Of a DNA stretch of 64,000 bases, positions 1 through 12,590 are shown one piece after another. The stretch is from an uncultured Bryobacterales bacterium (GTDB taxonomy: Bacteria; Acidobacteriota; Terriglobia; Bryobacterales; UBA6623). Below the pieces are notes generated by a model that was not told the origin of the DNA, did not search any database, and saw nothing but the letters and a program-made list of their open reading frames with translations. The DNA lies in contig OY282420.1 of the NCBI GenBank assembly GCA_958295955.1, forward strand, positions 2,494,435-2,558,434, written 5' to 3'. How positions within the stretch are numbered: position 1 is the first letter of the stretch; each line of letters opens with the position of its first letter. Position numbers and translations under genes: made by a program.

Positions 1-1
1 C

Positions 2-808
2 GTTGACGAGGCGCTTTCGGTCGGCGATCACTATTTCAGGCAGCGCTGCCTGCGCAAGGTTCACGAGTTGCGCCGCAAGCAGGTAACGATCCTCTTCGTT
101 TCGCACGCGATGGGCGACGTGCAGGCCATCGGCACGAAGGCGGTATGGCTGGAAGGGGGGCGGGTGGTCGAGCAAGGCTCTCCGCAAAAGGTAGTGCGCA
201 GCTATCTGCACCGCATGACCGAAAAGGACGCGGCCTATCTGCGGCGCAGAGGCGCGCCGGCCGGCGCGCCGGCGCCGGCCGCGGTGACGGCGCCCGAGGT
301 CGTCGAGACGATCCCCAACGTGGACACCCGCCGCGGCAACCGGCGCGCCGAGGTGATCGGCATCGCGGCGCTCGACCCCGCCGGGAACGCGCTGCACCTG
401 CTCGAACCCGGCCGTCCGTTGATTCTGCGCATCAGCGTTCGCGCCCACGAACGGATCGAGACGCCGAACGTCGGCTTTACGATGCGCAACCACCTGGGAC
501 TCGATTTCGCCGGCAGCAATGCCCTGCGCGAGGGGCATCCTCTGCCGCCGATGAACCCCGGCGACATCTATACGGTCGATTTTCATCTCGATTTGCCCGA
601 GCTATACCCGCGGGAGTTCTCATTCTCGCCGGCGATCGTGGACGGCGATCTCAGGGAATTCGAGGTGTGCGACTTGATCGACAACGCCCTCGTCGTCCCG
701 ATGGCCGGCAGCGGCAGGGAAGTTTACGGCTACATCCATCTGCCCTGTCAGGTGCGCGCCAATGCCCGCCTCGCCGGCAACGCGGCCGAGGCTCCGGTTG
801 CAACATGA
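2..808 (+). CDS. Polysaccharide ABC exporter ATPase, Wzt type (5' truncated)
   Basis: The gene enters from upstream of the window; its first visible codons encode the end of the Walker B/D-loop region (VDEALSVGD), followed about 30 residues later by the H-loop (FVSHAM). Only the last part of the ATPase domain is present. After a Pro/Ala-rich linker comes a beta-sandwich domain of about 140 residues like the Wzt C-terminal domain, which in O-antigen exporters binds the sugar chain to be exported. It would power export of a lipid-linked polysaccharide across the inner membrane with a permease that is not in view. Its stop overlaps the start of the next glycosyltransferase by four bases, so the two are probably co-translated. 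Confidence 0.85.
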   Translation, partial: VDEALSVGDHYFRQRCLRKVHELRRKQVTILFVSHAMGDVQAIGTKAVWLEGGRVVEQGSPQKVVRSYLHRMTEKDAAYLRRRGAPAGAPAPAAVTAPEVVETIPNVDTRRGNRRAEVIGIAALDPAGNALHLLEPGRPLILRISVRAHERIETPNVGFTMRNHLGLDFAGSNALREGHPLPPMNPGDIYTVDFHLDLPELYPREFSFSPAIVDGDLREFEVCDLIDNALVVPMAGSGREVYGYIHLPCQVRANARLAGNAAEAPVAT

Positions 809-3174
809 CCAAGCTCCGCGCCTGGATGCGGACTTTGGCCGAGTTCGCTTTCCTCCTGGTCGTCGTTCCCGTTCTATTGCCGGCGATCGCTGCGCTGCTG
901 TTCGTGCTGGACGGGCTGGCCGGCTTGCGGCGCAAGAAGCGCTCGCCCGCGCCGCGTCCGGTTGCGCAGGGCGCCGCGACTGTGGTGATCCCGACCTGGA
1001 ACGGGAAAGAGCATCTGGCGCGCAACCTGCCGTCCGTCGTCAAGGCGGCGGCGGCGCATCCGAACCATGAAATTCTGGTGGTCGATAACGCATCCGACGA
1101 CGGCACGGTCGAGTTCCTGGCGCGGGAGTTCCCCTCGGTTCGGGTGCTCGAAATGGGCCGCAATCTGGGCTTCGGCGGCGGCTCGAACGCAGCCGTCAGC
1201 GCCGCCAAAAACGACATCGTCGTCCTGCTGAACAACGATATGCGGGTCGAGCCGGACTTTCTGCAGCCGCTCATCGACGGCTTTCGCGACTCCCGAATTT
1301 TTTCGGTTACCGCGCAGATATTTTTCTCCGATCCGAGCAAGCGCCGCGAGGAGACGGGGCTGGCGATGGGCCGCTGGGTGAACGGCGGCATCCATCTGAC
1401 GCACGTCGTCGATGACGCGGTAACCGAGCTTTTCCCCACGTTTTACGGCGGCGGCGGCTCGACGGCCTACGACAGGCGCAAGTTTCTGGAACTCGGGGGC
1501 TTCGACGAGCTGCTGGCGCCCTTTTACGTCGAAGACGTCGACCTCGGCTACATGGCTTGGAAGCGCGGTTGGATCAACATGTATGCGCCGGACAGCGTCG
1601 TCTATCACGAGCACCGGGGCACGATCGGCAAGCACTTTTCGGAAGCGTACATCGCCGCCGTAGTGCAGAAAAACCGGCTGCTGTTCGTGTGGAAGAACAT
1701 CCACGAAAAGGGCCGCTTGCTCGGTCATTTCTTTTGGCTTTACGCCGGCTTGTGGGCCGGCTTTCTGCTCGGTCCGGCGCCGCAGCGGCCGTCCGGCGGC
1801 GGGTTCCGACTGGCCGCGCGGCAACTGCCGATGCTGTTGCGGCGGCGCGCGGCGGCGCGCGACCCGGCCGCGATCAGCGACACCGAGGCGTTTTGCCGGC
1901 CGCTTGGAGGCTACTTCCGCGACCGTTACCATCGCTTCGAACCGAAGCCTGCTGCGCAGCTCAACGTCTTGTTCGTGGCGCCGTATCCGATTCATCCTCC
2001 GCTGCACGGCGGCGGGGTGTTTATCAACCAGACGATAGACAGATTGGCGCGCATGTGCCGGGTACACTTGCTGTGCCTGCTCGAGCGCGAAGCGGAGCGC
2101 GCCGATAACGCCCGGTTCGCCCGGCGCTGCGCAAGCGCGGAATTGACGGTTCGCCGGCGCGTCCATGACGACAGCGCGACGGCTTTGCGCCCGTTCGCGG
2201 CGCAGCATTTCTGGCATCCGGATATGTTGTGGAAGATCCACCGCGCGATCTTCATGAAACGGATCGACGTCGTGCAACTGGAATATACCCAGCTTGCGGC
2301 TTACGCGGGCAACTTCCGGCAACTGGCGACCTTTCTGTTCGAGCACGACATCTACTTTCAGTCGGTGCGGCGCGCGATCGCCTCGGCGCCCGGCGCCGCC
2401 GGCATACGCGCGGCTTACGAGTATCTGCGCGCCCTGCGGTTCGAGCTTTTGTCGTTGGCGCAGTTCGACGCCGTCCAGGTTTGCACTGACGAACAGCGGC
2501 GCTACTTGCGCGCGTACCTCGGCGATCAGCCGCCGATTCTCGCCGGGCTGCGCGCGGGAATCGACGTGCGGCGGTATGACTACCGGGCGTCCGGCCGGGA
2601 GCCCGATACGATTCTATTCGTCGGCAACTTGCGGCATGAGCCGAACCGGCAGGCGCTGCGTTACTTTCTGCAGCGGATTCACCCCGCCATCCTCCGGGCG
2701 CTGCCGTCGGCCCGAGTGGTGATCGCGGGCGCCGAGGGTCCGCCGGCGTTCGTGCGGACCCTGCAGCGCCCCGGAGTCGAGTATTTGGGCAAGGTGGACG
2801 ATATCCGCTCGGTTCTCGCCAGGTATGCGGTCTTCGCCGCCCCTATTCTGACGGGTTCGGGCGTGCGGGTGAAACTGATGGAGGCGTTCGCGGCAGGCAT
2901 TCCGGCGGTGGCGACGAGTCTTGGGGCCGAGGGATTGCAAGATCCGGACATAGACGTGCTCGAAGTCGCCGATCGCCCGGCCGATTTCGCCCGGGCGACG
3001 GTACGGCTGCTGCAAGACCGCCCTTATGCCGAGCAACTCGCTTACAACGCGCGGCAAATGATCGCCAAGCATTGGGACTGCGCGACGATCGCCCCCAAGC
3101 TCGCGGAGCATTACCGGGCCGTGCTCGAAGCGAAACTGCTTTCGCGGCCCGCATCGCCCTTGCCGCTGCAATGA
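805..3174 (+). CDS. Bifunctional glycosyltransferase, GT2 fused to GT4
   Basis: The ATG at 805 overlaps the stop of the upstream exporter gene (ATGA), which fixes the start even though the frame is open farther upstream. The 789-residue product has a hydrophobic N-terminal segment (about residues 12-38). A GT2 family domain follows (about 60-310), starting VIPTWNG, with an NND motif in place of DxD and a VVYHEH motif. The second half (about 385-780) is a GT-B fold, GT4-like glycosyltransferase, with the glycine-rich loop HGGGVF and the C-terminal motif GSGVRVKLMEAFAAG that binds the nucleotide sugar. It probably adds two sugars in surface polysaccharide assembly and is membrane associated. 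The sugars cannot be deduced. Confidence 0.85.
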   Translation: MTKLRAWMRTLAEFAFLLVVVPVLLPAIAALLFVLDGLAGLRRKKRSPAPRPVAQGAATVVIPTWNGKEHLARNLPSVVKAAAAHPNHEILVVDNASDDGTVEFLAREFPSVRVLEMGRNLGFGGGSNAAVSAAKNDIVVLLNNDMRVEPDFLQPLIDGFRDSRIFSVTAQIFFSDPSKRREETGLAMGRWVNGGIHLTHVVDDAVTELFPTFYGGGGSTAYDRRKFLELGGFDELLAPFYVEDVDLGYMAWKRGWINMYAPDSVVYHEHRGTIGKHFSEAYIAAVVQKNRLLFVWKNIHEKGRLLGHFFWLYAGLWAGFLLGPAPQRPSGGGFRLAARQLPMLLRRRAAARDPAAISDTEAFCRPLGGYFRDRYHRFEPKPAAQLNVLFVAPYPIHPPLHGGGVFINQTIDRLARMCRVHLLCLLEREAERADNARFARRCASAELTVRRRVHDDSATALRPFAAQHFWHPDMLWKIHRAIFMKRIDVVQLEYTQLAAYAGNFRQLATFLFEHDIYFQSVRRAIASAPGAAGIRAAYEYLRALRFELLSLAQFDAVQVCTDEQRRYLRAYLGDQPPILAGLRAGIDVRRYDYRASGREPDTILFVGNLRHEPNRQALRYFLQRIHPAILRALPSARVVIAGAEGPPAFVRTLQRPGVEYLGKVDDIRSVLARYAVFAAPILTGSGVRVKLMEAFAAGIPAVATSLGAEGLQDPDIDVLEVADRPADFARATVRLLQDRPYAEQLAYNARQMIAKHWDCATIAPKLAEHYRAVLEAKLLSRPASPLPLQ

Positions 3175-3199
3175 GCGGCAGCGGCGCGGAGGGCGATTC

Positions 3200-3208
3200 T
3201 GATACAAT
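3200..3208 (+). promoter_or_regulatory. Extended -10 promoter element
   Basis: TG-A-TACAAT lies 19 bases before the ATG of the small gene at 3228. No clear -35 box is visible at the usual distance. It matches other TGnTAnnnT elements in this window. Confidence 0.4.
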
Positions 3209-3227
3209 TCGAGGTTCGATATTGACC

Positions 3228-3527
3228 ATGGCTGAAAAGACCGCAGCGCAGACAGCCGCCGAAGAAGCTCCCGCCCCGCCCGCGAATCTCGTCGCCACTC
3301 TGGCGGACGGGACGTACGTCAAACGCCGCAGCGCGAGGCAGCGCGCCTGCGACGAGCCGAAAGGCAAGAAGATTTGCGCCGGCCACCTCAAACGCTGGTA
3401 CGAAGCAGGCGGCGAAGTGCGCTCGAAGTTCGGCCCGGCGGTCGAAGTGTACCGCTGCGAGCGGTGCCTGACTCTCTACCTGCCGAACGAGTCCGAAACG
3501 CCGCGAACCGGCACGCTGGCCTATTAG
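3228..3527 (+). CDS. Small conserved-type Cys-rich protein, function unknown
   Basis: The predicted protein has 99 residues and I do not recognise a named family. The first 20 residues are Ala/Glu/Pro rich and probably disordered. The rest carries Cys41, Cys50, His53 and a Cys77-x-x-Cys80 pair (YRCERC), an arrangement that could bind zinc. The reading frame is open upstream, but the ATG at 3228 sits just downstream of an extended -10 element and gives a sensible N-terminus. It ends four bases before the acyl-CoA mutase gene, so the two may share a transcript. A regulatory or chaperone-like small zinc protein is possible; nothing in the sequence decides this. Confidence 0.6.
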   Translation: MAEKTAAQTAAEEAPAPPANLVATLADGTYVKRRSARQRACDEPKGKKICAGHLKRWYEAGGEVRSKFGPAVEVYRCERCLTLYLPNESETPRTGTLAY

Positions 3528-3531
3528 GCTC

Positions 3532-5112
3532 GTGATTCCCAAGACTCTTTCCGGGATCCTCGTCAACCGGCTTTACGGCCCCGGGTCGCTCGCGGACTGC
3601 GACGCGCAATCGCGCATCGGCGAGCCCGGCAAGCCGCCCTATACCCGCGGCATTCATCCCCGCATGTACCGCGGCAAGCTTTGGACGATGCGCCAATTTG
3701 CCGGGTACGGCAGCCCGGCGAAGACGAATGCGCGCTTTCGATACCTGCTGCGGCAAGGGCAGACAGGGCTTTCCGTCGCCTTCGATTTGCCGACGCTGAT
3801 GGGCTACGACGCCGACCACCCGCTCGCGGCCGGCGAGGTCGGCAAGTGCGGCGTCTCCATCTCTTCCCTCGCCGACATGGAGGAATTGCTCGCCGGAATC
3901 CCCTTGGGCGAAGTGACGACTTCGATGACCATCACTTCGTCGGCGGCCATCGTCTGGGCGATGTACCTGGTGGCGGCCGAGAAGCAGGGCGTCAAACCCG
4001 AGCATGTCTCCGGGACGATTCAGAACGACATCCTCAAGGAGTACATGGCGCAGAAGGAGTATATTTACCCGCCGCGCGAGTCGATGCGGCTGGTTACCGA
4101 CACGCTGGAGTTTGCAACCGAGCGGACGCCGCGGTTCAATCCGATCTCGATCAGCGGCTATCACATTCGCGAGGCGGGCGCCACGGCGGTGCAGGAGCTC
4201 GCCTACACGCTCGGCGCCGGCATCGAGTACGCGGCATGGGCTGTCGAACGCGGCCTCGACATCGACTCCTTCGCCCCTCGCCTGAGCTTTTTCTTCGATG
4301 CGCACAGCGATTTTTTTGAGGAAATCGCGAAGTTCCGGGCGGCGCGCCGTATCTGGTCGAGGGTGATGGCGGAACGTTTCGGGGCGCAAGATCCGCGCTC
4401 GCTCCGGCTGCGTTTCCACGCGCAGACCGCCGGCGTCTCGCTGACCGCGCAGCAGCCCCAAGTCAATCTGGCGCGGACGGCGGCGCAGGCATTGTCCGCC
4501 GTGTTGGGCGGCGCCCAGTCGCTGCACGCCAACTCGCTCGACGAAGCCTACGCGCTGCCTACCGAAGAAGCCGCGCTGCTGGCGTTGCGCACGCAGCAGG
4601 TCATCGCCCATGAAACCGGCGTTGTCGAAACGGTCGATCCGTTTGCGGGCAGCTACTTTGTCGAGAAGCTGACCAACGAACTGGAAGAGCGCTGTTGCGC
4701 CGAGATCGACAAGATCGACAGTCTGGGCGGCATGGCCGCCGCCGTCGAACAGGGCTATCCGCAAGCCGAAATCGCCCGATCGAGCTACGAGTTTCAACGC
4801 GAGCTCGAAGCCGGCGAACGGAAGATTGTCGGGGTCAACATCTACGAGGAAGAGCAGAGCGCGCCGATCGAGACGCTGCGCATCGAAGACCGAGTCACTC
4901 GCAATCGGGCCGGCGCGCTGCGGCGCCTCAAGTCGCGCCGAGACCGCGCGGCGGCGCAGGAAGCCTTGCAGCGGCTGCAGTCGGACGCCCGCGGGAGCCG
5001 CAACCTCATGCCGGCGATCGTCGAGGCGGTGCGCGCCTACGCGACGCTCGGCGAGATGTGCGGCGTGCTGCGGTCGGAGTTCGGCATCTACGAAGAAGAG
5101 ATCGTCGTCTAG
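3532..5112 (+). CDS. Acyl-CoA mutase large subunit, isobutyryl-CoA mutase-like
   Basis: This 526-residue protein is the catalytic TIM-barrel half of a coenzyme B12-dependent acyl-CoA mutase; the cobalamin-binding domain is absent and must come from a separate small subunit. Family motifs are [27 protein letters not shown] and [10 protein letters not shown]. Two substrate-selecting positions differ from methylmalonyl-CoA mutase: Tyr89 (Propionibacterium numbering) is Phe56 here, and Arg207 is Gln174. Phe plus Gln is the pair known in isobutyryl-CoA mutase (IcmA). The position that is Asp in 2-hydroxyisobutyryl-CoA mutase is Ala here. The GTG start at 3532 gives a slightly short N-terminus. No small subunit or MeaB-type chaperone is nearby. 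Generic annotation would call it methylmalonyl-CoA mutase. Confidence 0.85.
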   Translation: MIPKTLSGILVNRLYGPGSLADCDAQSRIGEPGKPPYTRGIHPRMYRGKLWTMRQFAGYGSPAKTNARFRYLLRQGQTGLSVAFDLPTLMGYDADHPLAAGEVGKCGVSISSLADMEELLAGIPLGEVTTSMTITSSAAIVWAMYLVAAEKQGVKPEHVSGTIQNDILKEYMAQKEYIYPPRESMRLVTDTLEFATERTPRFNPISISGYHIREAGATAVQELAYTLGAGIEYAAWAVERGLDIDSFAPRLSFFFDAHSDFFEEIAKFRAARRIWSRVMAERFGAQDPRSLRLRFHAQTAGVSLTAQQPQVNLARTAAQALSAVLGGAQSLHANSLDEAYALPTEEAALLALRTQQVIAHETGVVETVDPFAGSYFVEKLTNELEERCCAEIDKIDSLGGMAAAVEQGYPQAEIARSSYEFQRELEAGERKIVGVNIYEEEQSAPIETLRIEDRVTRNRAGALRRLKSRRDRAAAQEALQRLQSDARGSRNLMPAIVEAVRAYATLGEMCGVLRSEFGIYEEEIVV

Positions 5113-5161
5113 CGGCTCACTGAGAAAGCGCCGCGGTCTTGCCGCCGCGCAACGGTCCCGG

Positions 5162-6559
5162 TCAGGCCGGCAATTTCTCCACGACCTTGCCGTGAACGTC
5201 CGTCAGGCGGAAATCCCGGCCCTGGAAGCGGTAGGTGAGCTTCGTGTGATCGAAGCCCAGCAGGTGCAGAATCGTCGCATGCAAGTCGTGGACATGCACT
5301 TTGTCCTCAACGACGTTGAAGCCCAGCTCGTCGGTTTTGCCCAAGGTCAAGCCGGGCTTGACTCCGCCGCCGGCCAGCCACATGGTGAAAGCGTTGGGAT
5401 GATGGTCGCGTCCGTCGTAGGAGCCGCCTTGGACCATCGGCGTGCGCCCGAATTCGCCGCCCCAGAGCACGAGCGTATCGTTAAGCAGGCCGCGCTGCTT
5501 GAGGTCTTTGACCAGCGCCGCGCCGGCCCGGTCGGTGTCTTTGCAGTTTTTGGTCAGCCCCTGGATGAGAGACCCATGCTGATCCCACGACTCGTGAAAA
5601 AGCTCCACGAAGCGCACGCCGCGTTCGACCAGCCGCCGCGCCAGAATGCAGTTGTTGGCGAATGACGGCTTGCCGGGCTCCGCTCCGTACATGTCGAGGA
5701 TGTTTTGCGGTTCGCGCGAGATATCCATCAATTCGGGAGCGCTTTCCTGCATGCGGTAAGCCATCTCGAACGATTGGATGCGGGTTTCGATCTCCGGGTC
5801 GCCAACCGCGTCAAGATGCATCCGGTTCAAGCTGCGGATCGCATCCAGAGAGTCGCGCTGCAGTTTGCGGTCGACGCCCTCCGGGTTCGAGAGGTAGAGC
5901 ACCGGATCGCCGCTCGAGCGGAATTGCACGCCTTGATACATCGAAGGCAGGAAGCCGCTGCCCCAATTCGCGTTGCCGCCGCTCGGCCCCTTTTGGCCGG
6001 AACTGAAAACGACGAATCCGGGCAGATCGCGCGCTTCGCTGCCCAACCCGTAGAGCGTCCACGCGCCCATCGACGGGCGGCCGAATTGCTGCGAGCCCGT
6101 GCTCATCATCACCTGCGCCGGAGCGTGATTGAAGGCGTCTGTCACGACCGACTTGACAATCGCGATGTCGTCCGCGATCGACGCCGTATGCGGGATCAAT
6201 TCCGACAACTCGGCGCCGCATTGCCCGTGGCGCGCGAACTTGAACTTGGGTCCGAGAAGAGTCGAATTGGGGTCGATGAACGCCGCGCGGTAACCGTCGA
6301 GCAGATTTTCGGGGGGCAGGGTTCCATCGAACTCGCCAAGCTTGGGCTTGTTGTCGAAAAGCTCGAGGTGACTGGGGCCGCCGCCCATGAAAAGAAAGAT
6401 GACGTTCTTGGCCTTCGGCTCGTGATGGGGCTTTTTCGCCCCGTGCGGGTCGTCGGCGCCCAGCAGTTGCCCGCAGGCTATGGAGCCAAGGCCGATGCCG
6501 CATTGGCGGAGGAACCAGCGGCGCGCGAGCGGATCGGCTGCGAAGGGCGTGCGTTTCAT
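5162..6559 (-). CDS. DUF1501 family secreted protein (sulfatase-like fold)
   Basis: The 465-residue product belongs to the DUF1501 family, distantly related to alkaline phosphatases and sulfatases. It begins with a twin-arginine-type signal ([14 protein letters not shown]), so it is probably folded in the cytoplasm and exported. Motifs include [18 protein letters not shown] near residue 55, [12 protein letters not shown] near 365 and [15 protein letters not shown] near 385. It starts three bases after the stop of the PSD1-type cytochrome gene. That gene pair is a common unit in Planctomycetes, Verrucomicrobia and Solibacter-like acidobacteria. The substrate is unknown; surface polysaccharide or sulfated glycan breakdown is often proposed for such pairs. 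Confidence 0.9.
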   Translation of the reverse strand: MKRTPFAADPLARRWFLRQCGIGLGSIACGQLLGADDPHGAKKPHHEPKAKNVIFLFMGGGPSHLELFDNKPKLGEFDGTLPPENLLDGYRAAFIDPNSTLLGPKFKFARHGQCGAELSELIPHTASIADDIAIVKSVVTDAFNHAPAQVMMSTGSQQFGRPSMGAWTLYGLGSEARDLPGFVVFSSGQKGPSGGNANWGSGFLPSMYQGVQFRSSGDPVLYLSNPEGVDRKLQRDSLDAIRSLNRMHLDAVGDPEIETRIQSFEMAYRMQESAPELMDISREPQNILDMYGAEPGKPSFANNCILARRLVERGVRFVELFHESWDQHGSLIQGLTKNCKDTDRAGAALVKDLKQRGLLNDTLVLWGGEFGRTPMVQGGSYDGRDHHPNAFTMWLAGGGVKPGLTLGKTDELGFNVVEDKVHVHDLHATILHLLGFDHTKLTYRFQGRDFRLTDVHGKVVEKLPA

Positions 6560-6562
6560 GGG

Positions 6563-9667
<3,105 letters not shown>

Positions 9668-9753
9668 GACGGCTATTATTATCCACGATCGACGGAGCGG
9701 GCGCCGACGCCGCCCCTCTTCCTCCTTCAGGATCGTTTCTATTCAAAAAACCG

Positions 9754-11028
9754 TCAGAGCAATTGCTCCAGAACGCAGGCCGTGTTCAAGAGGAGGCTGT
9801 CTGCGCCGGGGGCCGCCGCCAACTGAAGCCCGAGAGGAAGGCCGTCCGGCGACTTGCCCATGGGAATGGCGATCGCCGGCGCGCCGAGCGCGGTGAAAGG
9901 CGCGTTGGCCGCCGGGTCGCCGGTGGAGTCGAGTCCCCTGGGCGCGGGCCCGAGGGCGGCGGGCGAGGCGATGACGGTCCGGCCGGCCGCCCATTCCGCG
10001 AACGCGGTCCGCGCAGCGCGCAGGCTCGCCAGAGCGTCCCGATAGTCCTCGGGGGCGATGCGCAGTCCTTCGTCGAGGAGCGCGGCGAGCTTTTCGCCGA
10101 CCGCGGCTCCATGCGCCTGGAACAGCTCGCCGTGCTGCTGCGCGGCCTCGTAGCGCATGACCGTCCGCAGAGCCGCCGGCAGAGCATCGAAAAAGCTCGG
10201 GCGCGGCAGGCGCTCGACCTGGAAACCGGCGTTTTCAATCGTTCGCAGCGCCGCCTCCAAGGCGTCCCGCATCGAGCCGTCGAGCGGGCCTGCCGGGGGC
10301 GGCGGCCAGGGGACGGCGGCGACGGCGCCGCATGGGGCGGCATCCGACGCAAAGCCCAGCGCCCGCCAAACCGCTTGCATGTCGGCCGCGTCCGCGGTGA
10401 ACAGCCCCGCGTGGTCGAGGGTCGGCGCGAACGGCATGACCCCTGCGAGCGGCAGCTTGCCGAACGTTGGCTTGAAGCCGACGACGCCGCAGAACGACGC
10501 CGGACGCAGCACCGAGCCTTGCGTCTGGCTGCCGACCGCCAAAGGAACCATGCCGCAGGCAACCGCCGCGGCCGACCCGCTGGAAGAACCTCCCGGAGTG
10601 TGCGCAGGATTGTGCGGATTGCGCGTGGGCGCGGCGTCATAGTAGGCGAAAGCCGTCGTATGGGTCTTGCCGACGAGCACCGCGCCAAGCGCTTTGAGCC
10701 TGGCGACAAGGGCGCAGTCTTTCGCCGGGACCCGCCCCTTGCAGAGCGGCGTCCCCCATTCGGTCGGCAGGCCGGCGGTGTCGAAAATGTCTTTTACGCC
10801 GAAGGGGACGCCGCAGAGTCCGCTGCGCGCGCCGGGTTGCCGCAACTCCGCGCTCAGCCTGCCTGCGCGCTCGCGGGCGCCGGCGCCGTCGATATGGCGC
10901 CACGCGCGGACAGCGGCTTCGTTTTCGCGGCCGGCGCGCAGCGCGATTTCGAGCAGCGCCGGCGGAGTGGTCCGCCCCGCGCTGAGCGCTTGCGCGGTTT
11001 CGGCTACGGACGGAGAAAACCTGTTCAC
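9754..11028 (-). CDS. Amidase signature family hydrolase
   Basis: The 424-residue protein is an amidase-signature enzyme that hydrolyses an amide bond in an unknown small substrate. The catalytic Ser-cisSer-Lys triad can be placed: Lys79 in GVPFGVKD, Ser149 in PGGSSSGSAAA, and the nucleophile Ser172 in GSQTQGSV. The usual Gly after the cis-Ser pair is Ser here, and the usual GSDTGGS is GSQTQGS, so this is not a close relative of GatA. No gatB or gatC is nearby, and no signal peptide is evident. It lies 25 bases downstream of the M15-like gene on the same strand. Confidence 0.85.
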   Translation of the reverse strand: MNRFSPSVAETAQALSAGRTTPPALLEIALRAGRENEAAVRAWRHIDGAGARERAGRLSAELRQPGARSGLCGVPFGVKDIFDTAGLPTEWGTPLCKGRVPAKDCALVARLKALGAVLVGKTHTTAFAYYDAAPTRNPHNPAHTPGGSSSGSAAAVACGMVPLAVGSQTQGSVLRPASFCGVVGFKPTFGKLPLAGVMPFAPTLDHAGLFTADAADMQAVWRALGFASDAAPCGAVAAVPWPPPPAGPLDGSMRDALEAALRTIENAGFQVERLPRPSFFDALPAALRTVMRYEAAQQHGELFQAHGAAVGEKLAALLDEGLRIAPEDYRDALASLRAARTAFAEWAAGRTVIASPAALGPAPRGLDSTGDPAANAPFTALGAPAIAIPMGKSPDGLPLGLQLAAAPGADSLLLNTACVLEQLL

Positions 11029-11053
11029 TGCCGAAAAGACCGCGGCGCGGGCG

Positions 11054-11671
11054 TCACTTCGCGGCCGCCAGCCGCTGGGCTACGTAGTCCTGGTAGCTGC
11101 GGTGAACCATGACGTGGAAGACGGGTTGATAGAATTCTTCCACCGCGAAGAGGTAGCCCTTGTTGTGCAGCGACAGCAGGACGTTGCGCGCCCATCTTTG
11201 CTGCGCTGCGGTCATCCCCTTTTTCGAGATGTCGAGACAGGCGCCGGTCAGGTGCGACGAAGCTTTGGGGCCGGTAGCCGGCGCGGCGTTTGCGTTGCGC
11301 CGGCGCAGGCCGTTCTGGTAGCTGACGGTTCGCAGCAGGCTGGTGACGCGCATTTGCTTGCCGAACCGCGCGCGGTACTGCCCGCTCAGTCGATCCAGAA
11401 AGAGCTTCGCCCAAGGGCGCAGATACCGCCTCTGCGACGAAAGGTTGTGCAGGTAATAATCTCTGGTTTTGGCGGGTACCGGCACGAGCAGCTTCAGACG
11501 CGCCCAGCGGGCGACCATGTCGTTGTCGGCCATGCGCGAGAGTCGGTCGGCGTCGGCGCGTTCGTTCTGCTTGATTTGCGATTGGGAATTGGCGCGGAGG
11601 CTGGCGGGCGGCGCCGCGGCCGCGGAAAGACTCAAAACAAAGACCAGCCCTGATGTTTTGATACAGTTCAT
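11054..11671 (-). CDS. Exported M15-like (DUF5715-type) peptidase
   Basis: The 205-residue protein starts at an ATG at 11671 followed by a signal peptide (MNCIKTSGLVFVLSLSAAAA); the open frame upstream is not part of it. The C-terminal half carries the metal-binding pattern of M15 D-Ala-D-Ala carboxypeptidases: SSHLTGACLD with His140 and Asp147, then VEEFYQPVFHVMVH with a further Glu and His near residues 180-190. This suggests a zinc-dependent peptidoglycan hydrolase in the periplasm. The sequence also resembles the DUF5715 family found in acidobacteria. There is no Shine-Dalgarno sequence, but a TGnTAnnnT box ends seven bases before the ATG. Confidence 0.75.
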   Translation of the reverse strand: MNCIKTSGLVFVLSLSAAAAPPASLRANSQSQIKQNERADADRLSRMADNDMVARWARLKLLVPVPAKTRDYYLHNLSSQRRYLRPWAKLFLDRLSGQYRARFGKQMRVTSLLRTVSYQNGLRRRNANAAPATGPKASSHLTGACLDISKKGMTAAQQRWARNVLLSLHNKGYLFAVEEFYQPVFHVMVHRSYQDYVAQRLAAAK

Positions 11672-11678
11672 GCGGTTC

Positions 11679-11687
11679 AGGTTAGCA
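11679..11687 (-). promoter_or_regulatory. Extended -10 promoter element, leaderless spacing
   Basis: Read on the minus strand this is TG-C-TAACCT, ending seven bases before the ATG of the M15-like peptidase. That spacing would put the first transcribed base at or next to the start codon. Confidence 0.4.
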
Positions 11688-11715
11688 CGGATGTTCGGCC
11701 GAGTGGGGGGGCAAA

Positions 11716-12555
11716 TTAATAGTTGATGGCCTTGCGGCTGCGCTTGCCCTCGGAGCTGCGCCCCGGCAGGGCGTCCATCACGGCGGGGTAGGCGTAGTCG
11801 AGACCGAGCAGCGCGCGCATGCGGCTGCCGTAGCCTTTTGCCGCCTCGGGGTCGATGCAGCGGCTCCAGTCTTCGATGGGCTTGATTGATTTGCAGGTGT
11901 ACGAGCCCAGCAAGGCGGCGCGGGAACGCTGAGAACGGTTGGCCTGGCCGGCGTGCCAGAGCAGCGCGGGGAACAGAAACAACGAACCGGCGGGCGTTAC
12001 GAGTCGGATGCTCTCGGCGGCGAAGCGCTCGGGGTCGGGCCATGCGGCGAGCTTCTGGCTGCCCGGGACAATGGCCGTCGCGCCGTTTTCGAGGGTGAAA
12101 TCGTCCAGCGTAACGACCGCTTCGACGGCCAGGAAGAAACTTGCGTTCAGCGTTCGCGGCCAGCGGCTGCGGGCGTGCAGGTCCCAGTAGGGATAGTCCA
12201 CGTGGCCTTCTTGCGCCGGAGCGCCGGGGTAGAGAATGTTGGCGGCGAACGAGCTCAGCATCAGATCGTCGCCGAGCAGGGGCGCCATGATCGCCGGCAG
12301 GCGCTCGTCCGAGCATATGCGTCGAAACGCCTCGCCCTTGGCCGGAAGATTCCAGATGCGCTTTTGGGCGGCTTCGGTTTCGTCGCCGTGAAAGTGCGAC
12401 GCGCGGTCAGGCTCGCTGCGCGCCAGTTGGTAAATTGACCGGCGCGCCTCGGCGATCAGTTCCGCGGAGAAGAAATTCTCGAACAACAAATATCCCCGGC
12501 CCGTGGACAATTCGGCAACGGCCCGGTCGATGTCGATATCCCCAACCGCGTTCAT
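11716..12555 (-). CDS. Phytanoyl-CoA dioxygenase (PhyH) family protein
   Basis: The 279-residue protein fits the PhyH family of Fe(II)/2-oxoglutarate dioxygenases. The iron ligands are His118 and Asp120 (GHVDYPYWD) and the distal His201 (LLWHAGQ), with an Arg about ten residues later to bind 2-oxoglutarate. The ATG at 12555 gives the normal N-terminus; longer versions in the same frame run into the next gene. No signal peptide is seen, so it is probably cytoplasmic. The hydroxylated substrate is unknown. Its neighbours are unrelated, so context does not help. Confidence 0.85.
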   Translation of the reverse strand: MNAVGDIDIDRAVAELSTGRGYLLFENFFSAELIAEARRSIYQLARSEPDRASHFHGDETEAAQKRIWNLPAKGEAFRRICSDERLPAIMAPLLGDDLMLSSFAANILYPGAPAQEGHVDYPYWDLHARSRWPRTLNASFFLAVEAVVTLDDFTLENGATAIVPGSQKLAAWPDPERFAAESIRLVTPAGSLFLFPALLWHAGQANRSQRSRAALLGSYTCKSIKPIEDWSRCIDPEAAKGYGSRMRALLGLDYAYPAVMDALPGRSSEGKRSRKAINY

Positions 12556-12562
12556 GCCTGCA

Positions 12563-12568
12563 ATAGTA
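12563..12568 (-). promoter_or_regulatory. -10-like element, leaderless spacing
   Basis: TACTAT on the minus strand ends seven bases before the PhyH start codon. No -35 box is evident and no Shine-Dalgarno sequence lies between. Confidence 0.3.
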
Positions 12569-12590
12569 TCGTGCCGGGTCAGGCGCTTAC

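Noticed and set aside
874-2346. Long antisense frame across the glycosyltransferase gene
   Set aside because: The plus-strand protein has clear GT2 and GT4 motifs, and the antisense product has none.
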